The notes under the pieces are model-generated. The model worked only from the letters and a program-made list of their open reading frames with translations. It was not told where the DNA came from and did no database searches. The translations under genes and the position numbers were made by a program. 20,927 nucleotides of DNA from Methanocorpusculaceae archaeon UBA425 (GTDB taxonomy: Archaea > Halobacteriota > Methanomicrobia > Methanomicrobiales > Methanocorpusculaceae): positions 29,098 through 50,024 of the forward strand of contig DAWV01000003.1 in NCBI GenBank assembly GCA_002506085.1, written 5' to 3'. Below, one piece after another: positions 15,030-20,927 of the stretch. Positions within the stretch are counted from its first letter, which is position 1. Every line of letters begins with the position of its first letter.

Positions 15030-15788
15030 ATGATAACCATCGGGCTTTTAGGGTGCGGAAATATTGGGAGAGTCATAGCGAAAGGTCAGGAAAACTTCAA
15101 AATAACTGCTGTTTTTGATGTGGTTTTTGAACGTGCCGAAGAATTCGGCAGGGAATTCGGCGCAACTCCCTACTCTGACTTCACTGCATTCCTGAAGGAG
15201 CCGACTGATATTATTGTCGAGGCGGCCTCCGTATCCGCTGCGACCGCCTATGCGGAAGAAGTCCTCCTTGCGGGAAAAGATATTGTTATTATGAGCGTGG
15301 GAGCTCTCGCGGATATTTCATTCCGGGAAGCTCTCATTATGATTGCCCGTGAGAATAAGAGAAAAATCCATATTCCGTCGGGAGCTATCATGGGACTTGA
15401 TAATATCCGGGTCGGTCAGATTTCGAATGTGGATAAATTCGTCCTGCGGACAACGAAGAATCCGAAATCCCTTTCGCGTGAAGCGACCGAAAAAACCTGT
15501 ATCTTCACGGGAAAAGCCTTTGACTGTGTTCACCAGTATCCGAAAAACACGAACGTTGCTGAATCCCTTTCGATAGCATGCGGCCGGGAGGTGGATGTCG
15601 AACTCTGGATGGACCCAAACGAAGACCGGAATATGCATGAAATATTCTTCGAAGGAGAGTTCGGAGAAGCCTATGTCAGAGTCAGAAATGTTCCGTCTCC
15701 GGCAAATCCGGCAACAAGTTATCTGGCGGCCCTTTCGATTCTGACACTTCTCAGAAATCTGGATAACCCTCTGGTGATTGGAGCATGA
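15030..15788 (+). CDS. nadX: L-aspartate dehydrogenase
   Basis: This 252-residue enzyme oxidises L-aspartate to iminoaspartate with NAD(P)+, the first step of de novo NAD synthesis in organisms without NadB. The Rossmann motif GLLGCGNIGRVIA is at the N-terminus, followed by VEAASVSA and the catalytic-domain piece HIPSGAIMGLDNIR. The C-terminus (NPATSYLAALSILTLLRNL) is typical of the family. The ATG at 15030 is chosen because the glycine-rich loop follows at once; the frame extends upstream to 14919, but that stretch overlaps the HTH gene. Its stop overlaps the start of nadA by four bases, giving a tightly coupled nadX-nadA-nadC operon. Confidence 0.92.
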   Translation: MITIGLLGCGNIGRVIAKGQENFKITAVFDVVFERAEEFGREFGATPYSDFTAFLKEPTDIIVEAASVSAATAYAEEVLLAGKDIVIMSVGALADISFREALIMIARENKRKIHIPSGAIMGLDNIRVGQISNVDKFVLRTTKNPKSLSREATEKTCIFTGKAFDCVHQYPKNTNVAESLSIACGREVDVELWMDPNEDRNMHEIFFEGEFGEAYVRVRNVPSPANPATSYLAALSILTLLRNLDNPLVIGA

Positions 15789-16687
15789 CCTGCGGGCAGG
15801 AGATTAGGCGGCTTGCCGCAGAAAAAGGCGCCCTGATTCTCGCACATAATTATCAGCCGCCGGAAATCCAGGACCTCGCCGACATTACGGGGGATTCGCT
15901 TGAACTCGCCCGCCGTGCAAAGGAGGCGAAGGAGTCGACGCTTGTCGTTTGCGGTGTCTATTTCATGGCGGAGACGGCGAAGATTCTCTCGCCGGAAAAA
16001 ACCGTTCTCATCCCGCGCCCGGAGGCAGGCTGTCCTCTTGCGGATCAGCTCACTCCGGAATCGGTTCGTGCTGCAAAGGCAAAACATCCGGGAGCACCGT
16101 TTGTTGTGTATGTGAATTCGACCGCGGCAACGAAGGCGGAGTGCGATATTACCTGTACTTCGGCAAATGCCGCTGATGTGGTCCGCGCTCTTCCGGAAGA
16201 TACGGTTCTGTTTGGTCCGGATGCCAATCTCGCGGCATATGTGCAGAGGCTGGTTCCTGAGAAAAAAATCATACCTGTTCCGCACAACGGCGGCTGCCCG
16301 ACACATCATCAGTTTTCCGTGAGGGATATTGAAAATGCGAGACGCGAGTATCCCGATGCAGCCATAGTCTGCCATCCGGAATGTTCAAGCGAGGTTCAGC
16401 TTGCATCCGATATGGTGGGTTCGACAGGATATATGCTCAGGAACTGCGGCACAAAGAAGGAGTGGGTAATTCTCACCGAGAAAGGAATTATCCATCCTCT
16501 GCAGAAAAAATATCCGGACACTCTTTTCCATGCAATGGATATGGCGGTGTGCCCGAACATGAAACTCATCACCGAGGAGGATTTGTATGTGACTCTTCGT
16601 GATGGTGTCGTTCCGGTTCAGGTTCCGGATATCATTGCAGACCGTGCCCGCGTAGCAATTGAGCGGATGATAAAGGTCTCAAAGTAA
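15785..16687 (+). CDS. nadA: Quinolinate synthase
   Basis: NadA condenses iminoaspartate with dihydroxyacetone phosphate to quinolinate using a [4Fe-4S] cluster. The 300-residue length is normal for the short archaeal type. Conserved features are AHNYQPPEIQDLADITGDSL, Cys83 in GCPLAD, Cys171 in GGCPTHH, HPECSSEV, GSTGYM and Cys256 in VCPNM; the three spaced cysteines are the expected cluster ligands. It overlaps nadX by four bases, so the unstable iminoaspartate could be passed on locally. nadC follows directly at the next base. Confidence 0.95.
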   Translation: MTCGQEIRRLAAEKGALILAHNYQPPEIQDLADITGDSLELARRAKEAKESTLVVCGVYFMAETAKILSPEKTVLIPRPEAGCPLADQLTPESVRAAKAKHPGAPFVVYVNSTAATKAECDITCTSANAADVVRALPEDTVLFGPDANLAAYVQRLVPEKKIIPVPHNGGCPTHHQFSVRDIENARREYPDAAIVCHPECSSEVQLASDMVGSTGYMLRNCGTKKEWVILTEKGIIHPLQKKYPDTLFHAMDMAVCPNMKLITEEDLYVTLRDGVVPVQVPDIIADRARVAIERMIKVSK

Positions 16688-17515
16688 ATGATTCCGACTG
16701 ATCAGCTTCTTTCGTTTGTTGCCGAGGATGTTTCCTCGGGCGATATCACGACGCTTGCTCTTCTCGAAAATACTGTCGTTTCCGCACGGATTGAGGCAAG
16801 AGAGGATATGGTTGTGTCAGGCGTCGAGGAGTGTGTCTGGCTGTTTGAGAACGCGGGAGTACATGCAGTGCCGGAGATTATGGACGGCGCTCAGGTGAAA
16901 TCCGGCGGGAGAATAATCTCGCTCAAAGGTCCGGTTCATGCAATTCTTTCGCGTGAGCGGACCTGTCTGAATCTTCTCGGCCGTATGAGCGGCATTGCAT
17001 CGGGCGTGGCAAAAGCCAATCATCTTGTTTCTGTGGTTAATGACCATGTCCGTGTGGCAGGGACGAGGAAGACTGCGCCCGGTCTCCGCTATTTTGATAA
17101 GAAGGCTATTGTTGCGGGCGGAGGTCTGCCCCACCGATATGATTTGTCGGATCAGTTTCTGATTAAGGATACGCATCGGTCGTTTCTGCCGGTTGATGAA
17201 GCAGTCCGCCGGGCGAAGGCCTATTCAGATAAGAAGGTCGAGTGTGAGGTTGAGTCGTTAGAGGACGCTCTTCTTGCAGCGCGGGCCGGTGCGGATATTC
17301 TTATGTTTGATAATATGACTCCCGATAAAATCCGTGAGGCGATTTCAGCTCTGAAGTCTGCCGGACTTCGTGAGAATGTTACGTTAGAGATTTCCGGCGG
17401 GATTACGCCGGATACCGTTGGCAGATTTGCGGGTCTGGATGTTGATGTAATCAGCATGGGCTCACTTACGCATTCGGTTGTATGCGCTGACGTGAGTTTA
17501 GAGATTGAGTTATAG
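16688..17515 (+). CDS. nadC: Nicotinate-nucleotide pyrophosphorylase (quinolinate phosphoribosyltransferase)
   Basis: NadC joins quinolinate and PRPP to nicotinate mononucleotide with loss of CO2. The 275-residue protein has the expected SGDITT near the start, SRERTCLNLLGRMSGIAS, AGTRKTAPGLR, KKAIVAGGGLPHRYDLSDQF and IKDTH, plus a C-terminal barrel with EVESLEDAL and LEISGGI. Usual NadC has GGGxxNHRxGL and IKDNH; the slight changes (PHRYDL, KDTH) are conservative. The ATG lies one base after the nadA stop, and a small zinc-ribbon gene starts one base after its own stop. Confidence 0.94.
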   Translation: MIPTDQLLSFVAEDVSSGDITTLALLENTVVSARIEAREDMVVSGVEECVWLFENAGVHAVPEIMDGAQVKSGGRIISLKGPVHAILSRERTCLNLLGRMSGIASGVAKANHLVSVVNDHVRVAGTRKTAPGLRYFDKKAIVAGGGLPHRYDLSDQFLIKDTHRSFLPVDEAVRRAKAYSDKKVECEVESLEDALLAARAGADILMFDNMTPDKIREAISALKSAGLRENVTLEISGGITPDTVGRFAGLDVDVISMGSLTHSVVCADVSLEIEL

Positions 17516-17743
17516 ATGCAGGTTCAGACAATAGCCGCACTAATTCTTTTTGCGGGTTCGATTGTACTTACTGTCGTATGTCTGATTCTGGGATTTCCGT
17601 TTTTCTTTTTGTTTCTGTTTTTCCCGCTGTTTTTGTTTTTTCCCCGAAGGCGTCCCGTGGAAGTGTGTCCGGTGTGCGGAGCCGGGGCATCGGATGATTC
17701 GAAGTACTGCCGGGTATGCGGAGCGAAGTTAGAGGAGCGATGA
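17516..17743 (+). CDS. Small membrane protein with C-terminal zinc ribbon
   Basis: The 75-residue protein begins with two very hydrophobic helices (about 5-27 and 28-42, the second a run of Phe, Leu and Pro), then a basic turn (RRR) and a treble-clef style zinc ribbon with CPVC (51, 54) and CRVC (65, 68). This zinc-ribbon type is common in archaeal membrane proteins of unknown role. It starts at the base after the nadC stop, so it belongs to the nad operon by position. A link with NAD synthesis is not shown. Confidence 0.7.
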   Translation: MQVQTIAALILFAGSIVLTVVCLILGFPFFFLFLFFPLFLFFPRRRPVEVCPVCGAGASDDSKYCRVCGAKLEER

Positions 17744-17753
17744 GGTGTAATTC

Positions 17754-18245
17754 ATGAATTTTACCATTAGAGATATGGAAGAGAATGACTGGGAGAGGGT
17801 CTCTGCTATTTATCAGCAGGCACTTCTGGAAGGTATATCGACTTTTGAAACAAAATGTCCGGTTTTCGAAGCATGGGATAAGGTACATCTGAAAGACTGC
17901 CGCTATGTCCTGCTTGCGGAAAATACCATTGCCGGATGGTGTGCCGTCAGTCCTACGTCTGCACGGGATGCCTATAGGGGTGTTATCGAAGTCAGTATTT
18001 ATTTCGATAAAGCGTTTCGCGGCAGGGGGTTGGGCTCGGAGCTGCTGAATCATCTTTGCAGGGTAAGTGAGGAGAAAGGTTATTGGTGTTTGTATGCGAG
18101 TATTCTGGCCATTAATGCGGCAAGCATCAGCCTTCATAAAAAGTGCGGGTTCCGGGAAGTTGGTTATCGTGAAAGAATTGCGAGAGACAGGTTCGGCCGG
18201 TGGCAGAATACGATTTTACTCGAAAGGCGGAATGGGATCAGCTAG
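17754..18245 (+). CDS. GNAT N-acetyltransferase, phosphinothricin-acetyltransferase-like
   Basis: This 163-residue acetyl-CoA-dependent acyltransferase carries the PAT-type features: an N-terminal IRDMEENDWERVSAIYQQAL with a GISTFET loop, AGWCAVSPTSARDAYRGV, and the acetyl-CoA loop FRGRGLGSELL (motif A). It ends with SLHKKCGFREVGYRERIARD. Relatives acetylate the amino group of methionine derivatives or amino acids in the cytoplasm; the substrate here is not known. Ten bases separate it from the zinc-ribbon gene, so it is likely the last gene of the nad operon. Confidence 0.87.
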   Translation: MNFTIRDMEENDWERVSAIYQQALLEGISTFETKCPVFEAWDKVHLKDCRYVLLAENTIAGWCAVSPTSARDAYRGVIEVSIYFDKAFRGRGLGSELLNHLCRVSEEKGYWCLYASILAINAASISLHKKCGFREVGYRERIARDRFGRWQNTILLERRNGIS

Positions 18246-18257
18246 ATTTCCACGGTC

Positions 18258-18287
18258 TTATTTTCTCAGATTATCTTCGTTTTTTTA
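18258..18287 (+). terminator. Poly-T terminator after the nad operon
   Basis: Soon after the GNAT stop come T-rich clusters, TTATTTT at 18258-18264 and a run of seven T at 18280-18286. Archaeal RNA polymerase can stop at such runs without a hairpin. Confidence 0.5.
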
Positions 18288-18375
18288 TTACGAGACCTGA
18301 ATTTTTGTATCGTATCATTCAGTGAGAGCGGTATTTTTCAGAACGATTGGGCATTATCGCACCGCGCGGTCAGGA

Positions 18376-18410
18376 TTTATATATCTTAAAGTCAACGTCT
18401 TAACCGGAGA
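18376..18410 (+). promoter_or_regulatory. TATA box and ribosome-binding site of the RPA operon
   Basis: TTTATATATC (18376-18385) is a canonical archaeal TATA box about 36 bases before the ATG. GGAGA (18406-18410) is a ribosome-binding site ending 5 bases before the ATG at 18416. This is the clearest promoter of the window. Confidence 0.7.
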
Positions 18411-18415
18411 TCAAC

Positions 18416-20014
18416 ATGGATACCCAACAAATCCAACAGATTGCCGATAGAATCTCCCTGAACCTAAAAGCTAAAGGAGTTTCGCCCGACAGTCACAGCA
18501 TTTCTGAGAAGCTGAGTCTTTACATCAATGAGTTTGGTGTTGTTCCGTTTGAAGCGGAACGGAAAGTTCTTTCCGACCAGTATAAGCAGTACAAAATTCC
18601 CGAAGAGGCAAAACCAGCCGCGAATCAGGCGGGTGATATCGCAAATATTGCTGATGTCCAGCCGAATGACTGGGTTACTGTCGAGGCAAAAGTTGTTTCG
18701 CTGCAGGTGCCTAATTCACCGGCGATTTCGCAGAGCGGCATTCTCGCGGATAGTTCCGGGGCAGTACGATTTGTGATATTTTCCAAAGCGACTGAACTGC
18801 CGAAACTCGAGATTGAGAAGTGGTATCGTATCGATTCGGCTGTTGTTGATTCGTTTAAGGGTGTTCCCAATCTGAAACTTCATTCCGGTTCCCGCGTTAC
18901 CGGGATTGAAGATGACCGATGTCTTGTTCCGTCGGAGCCTACAAAGCTCAGCGATTTGAAGCCGGGGGTTGTTTCCTGTATCCGTGTGAAATTTGTTGAC
19001 GAGTGGGAATCACGGAGCGAACGGATGATGCAGAGCGGACTTGTTGCTGATGAATCCGGACGGATGAAGTTTGTTCTGTGGCAGGATGCCGAAAAGGAGA
19101 AACTCGTTTCCGGGGCTGTTTACAATATTTTCTATGCAAGCGTTGATGAGTATAATGGAAAACTGTCCCTGACGCTGAATTCGGCAGTATGGTTACAGGA
19201 TGAGGATATCGAGATTTCTGTGCCGATCAAATCCGGTGTTTCTGCCCCGAAAGAGCCTCTGCCGATTACGACGATTCGGAATCTGAAGGTCGGTTATGCT
19301 TCTCTTCGCGTGAAGTTCGTTGAGGAATGGGAGTCTAAGAGCGATCGGATGATGCAGAGCGGTCTTGTCGGCGATGAGACGGGCAGAATCAAATTTGTTC
19401 TGTGGCAGGACGAGTCCAAAGAGAGGCTTGAGCTTGGGCGCGTCTATGAAATTATTAATGCGAAAGTGGATGAGTTCAATGGTCGTCTGTCTATCAGTCT
19501 GAATCCGGCGACATATTCTGCGGATGAGTCTGATACGGATATTGCGGTTGGCACGCGTCTTGATGAGGTGTCAGGAACAATTGTTCAGGTTTCAAAAGGG
19601 TCGGGTCTTGTGAGACGCTGCCCGGTTGACGGGTGTAATCGTGTTCTTTCCCGGCAGAATTTCTGTCCTGTGCATGAAATCCAGAATAATTTCAAGTATG
19701 ATCTCAGAATAAAAGGTGTTGTGGATGATGGTCACCGGGCATGCAATGTTCTCATGAATCGCGAAGTTACCGAGAAACTTTCTGATATGACTATGGATCA
19801 GGCAATAGAAATTGCATCGAACAGTCCTCTTGGTCTGGAAGAGATTCAGACCGAGCTTACGGAACGTCTGTGCGGCAGGTATGTAAAATGCCTTGGGAAC
19901 GAGTTCGATGGGAGAATTTTAGTGAAATCTGCAGAGTTTATTCATCTGGATACAAAGATAACAGCTGAACTTTTGAATCGTGCGGGAAATGTCCAGGAGG
20001 ATGACCGGACATGA
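18416..20014 (+). CDS. Replication protein A (single-stranded DNA-binding), large protein
   Basis: This 532-residue single-stranded-DNA-binding protein acts in replication, repair and recombination. After an N-terminal helical region (1-70) there are three OB folds at about 82-165, 180-265 and 288-373, and a fourth region from about 385. The fourth holds a zinc-binding motif CX4CX9CX2H (Cys402, Cys407, Cys417, His420), as in euryarchaeal RPA. OB folds 2 and 3 are near copies: RVKFVDEWESRSERMMQSGL at 190 against RVKFVEEWESKSDRMMQSGL at 298, exactly 108 codons apart. The stop overlaps the start of an RPA-associated protein gene. Confidence 0.9.
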   Translation: MDTQQIQQIADRISLNLKAKGVSPDSHSISEKLSLYINEFGVVPFEAERKVLSDQYKQYKIPEEAKPAANQAGDIANIADVQPNDWVTVEAKVVSLQVPNSPAISQSGILADSSGAVRFVIFSKATELPKLEIEKWYRIDSAVVDSFKGVPNLKLHSGSRVTGIEDDRCLVPSEPTKLSDLKPGVVSCIRVKFVDEWESRSERMMQSGLVADESGRMKFVLWQDAEKEKLVSGAVYNIFYASVDEYNGKLSLTLNSAVWLQDEDIEISVPIKSGVSAPKEPLPITTIRNLKVGYASLRVKFVEEWESKSDRMMQSGLVGDETGRIKFVLWQDESKERLELGRVYEIINAKVDEFNGRLSISLNPATYSADESDTDIAVGTRLDEVSGTIVQVSKGSGLVRRCPVDGCNRVLSRQNFCPVHEIQNNFKYDLRIKGVVDDGHRACNVLMNREVTEKLSDMTMDQAIEIASNSPLGLEEIQTELTERLCGRYVKCLGNEFDGRILVKSAEFIHLDTKITAELLNRAGNVQEDDRT

Positions 20015-20610
20015 GTGCTATTCCAAACGGGCAGTTTATGTCCTATGAGCGGGAGCCGGCAAAACGTGTGTTTGCTGCCGAACTTCGCGAGGCGACGAAG
20101 ACGATTAAGGATACCGAGGATGAAAAGAGTCCGGTGTTTCTTTTGCTGCCGACAGGTGAGCGGTGTAATCGTGTTCTGATTGCAGGGACTATAACCCAGA
20201 AGGATAAAGTTGGCGACCAGAATATTATCTATCGCGCGCGGGTTTCTGATCCGACCGGGATATTCTTTATCAACGCAAGTTCGTATCAGCCGGAAGCAAT
20301 GCATCAGCTTGCAAAAATCGATACAGAAACCCCGTCATTTGTCGTGGTTATCGGAAAACCGAATGCCTACACGACCCCTGAAGGCAAAACGCTGGTTTCT
20401 GTGCGTGCAGAGTCGATTCTTGCGGTGAATCAGGAGACGCGTGATTTATGGATTCAGGATACTGCGCGTTCCACTCTCGAAAGGGTGGATGCGCTCTCGG
20501 CGGAAAACCCCTCTGCAGATATTCTTCTTGCGCGTGAAACCTATCATCTCGCGCCGGGACACTGGAAAAAGATGGTTTATGATGCTCTCTCACGCATTAT
20601 GCCGCTTTGA
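20011..20610 (+). CDS. RPA-associated (RPA3-like) OB-fold protein
   Basis: This 199-residue protein matches the COG3390-type RPA-associated family. It has an N-terminal REPAKRVFAAEL segment, one OB fold at about 45-135 (RVLIAGTITQKDKVGDQNII, VSDPTGIFFINASSYQPEA, SFVVVIGKPN) and a helical C-terminus. Such proteins are specific partners of the RPA encoded just upstream. The four-base ATGA overlap indicates translational coupling and roughly matched amounts of the two products. Confidence 0.9.
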   Translation: MSAIPNGQFMSYEREPAKRVFAAELREATKTIKDTEDEKSPVFLLLPTGERCNRVLIAGTITQKDKVGDQNIIYRARVSDPTGIFFINASSYQPEAMHQLAKIDTETPSFVVVIGKPNAYTTPEGKTLVSVRAESILAVNQETRDLWIQDTARSTLERVDALSAENPSADILLARETYHLAPGHWKKMVYDALSRIMPL

Positions 20611-20739
20611 TATCAGTCAAAAATTATTTTTGGCGGGAATGCAATCGGCGGGTTTATATGTGATTTGCTCCAATCTAGTTACCTCGCAAGGCGCGTGAAT
20701 ACCCCCCCCCGATTCCGCAAGGAACCGGGAGTTATCCGC
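20611..20739 (+). other. Intergenic stretch with TATA-like box, poly-C tract and hairpin
   Basis: After the RPA partner gene comes a weak T-run (20627-20631) and a TATA-like GTTTATATG (20652-20660). A tract of nine C (20702-20710) leads into a hairpin: CCGATTCC (20709-20716), GNRA loop GCAA, and GGAACCGG (20721-20728), with one A-C mismatch. I see no convincing protein here; a GTG-started frame of 36 codons (20695-20805) crosses the hairpins and is probably chance. Confidence 0.45.
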
Positions 20740-20927
20740 GTGTGCCTTATACCGAGCAAAACCCCGGAAGACCCGCAGAAATGTGGATTTTCCGGGGTCC
20801 TGTAACGATGATTCGGAGGGTTTATAACAAAGCCCGCCTAACATTATTACCTCGAAAGTCAGCCAAACTGACCCCGGGAACCTCCTGTAAAAAGGATGTT
20901 TTCTCCAAGGGATTCAGTTCGAAGACT
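20740..20927 (+). ncRNA. Structured RNA resembling the 5' end of a group II intron (partial)
   Basis: The segment starts with GTGTGCC, which fits the GUGYG 5' end of group II introns. A strong two-part stem follows: CCCCGGAA (20762-20769) with TTCCGGGG (20790-20797), enclosing CCGCA-GAAA-TGTGG (20773-20786). Further on are CCTAAC (about 20836), a hairpin GTCAG-CCAAA-CTGAC, and directly after it CCCGGGAAC. In several group II introns domain I also has CCUAAC, a hairpin and then CGGGAAC. The intron-encoded reverse transcriptase and domains V-VI would lie beyond the window. A frame from 20808 is open to the edge for 40 codons but overlaps these structures and uses rare-looking codons. The assignment rests on remembered patterns, not an alignment. 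Confidence 0.42.

Noticed and set aside
15719..16375. Minus-strand frame of 218 codons opposite nadA
   Set aside because: It is antisense to the clear nadA gene and has no recognisable fold.
20695..20805. GTG-started 36-codon frame
   Set aside because: It crosses the GNRA hairpins and the poly-C tract, and lacks a ribosome-binding site; more likely structured RNA.
20808..20927. ATG-started 40-codon frame open to the right edge
   Set aside because: It overlaps the group-II-like elements and uses codons (CTA, TTA, CGA) unlike the neighbouring genes; only an extended sequence could settle it.
20870..20927. Possible tRNA suggested by GTTCGA near the end
   Set aside because: The bases around it do not form a T-stem and no acceptor or anticodon arm fits.

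Overview
The window looks like a chromosomal segment of a methanogenic euryarchaeon, most likely in the order Methanomicrobiales (a Methanocorpusculum-like genome would fit, but that is a guess). The evidence is a dihydropteroate-synthase-like protein with a DUF4346-type tail, a CbiZ with an archaeal Cys-rich tail, tandem iron-sulfur flavoproteins, a multi-OB-fold archaeal RPA with its associated protein, and archaeal TATA-box promoters with short leaders.

Left third (1-3283): an accessory region. A structured non-coding stretch (1-330) precedes a pentapeptide-repeat protein fused to a two-helix pore domain. Next come a degraded, internally deleted copy of a rhomboid gene, an unrecognised one-helix protein with a charged C-terminal helix, and an intact rhomboid protease. 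The genes share one direction and are loosely spaced.

Middle (3313-9796): a drug/metabolite-type permease with a 21-histidine tail; two overlapping iron-sulfur flavoprotein genes; truA with an overlapping PHP phosphoesterase on the minus strand; the DHPS-like gene followed without a gap by cbiZ; and a small DUF1858 redox-disulfide protein.

Right-middle (9852-15000): the most unusual locus is a two-gene minus-strand operon. An NRAMP/APC-like permease is fused to a LytS-type 5TM domain, and it is followed with no spacer by a membrane-anchored Leu/Ile/Val-type binding protein. No ABC permease or ATPase is present. Beyond it lie a ROK sugar kinase and a divergent DUF2975 + XRE-type regulator pair, with a perfect 19-bp inverted repeat between them.

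Right (15030-20927): a compact NAD-synthesis operon (nadX-nadA-nadC) that runs into a zinc-ribbon membrane protein and a GNAT acetyltransferase. Then come the RPA large protein, with two nearly duplicated OB folds, and its overlapping RPA-associated partner. The last ~250 bases are highly structured and carry a GUGUG start, a CCUAAC element and a hairpin followed by CCGGGAAC. These resemble the 5' end (domain I) of a group II intron that continues past the window.
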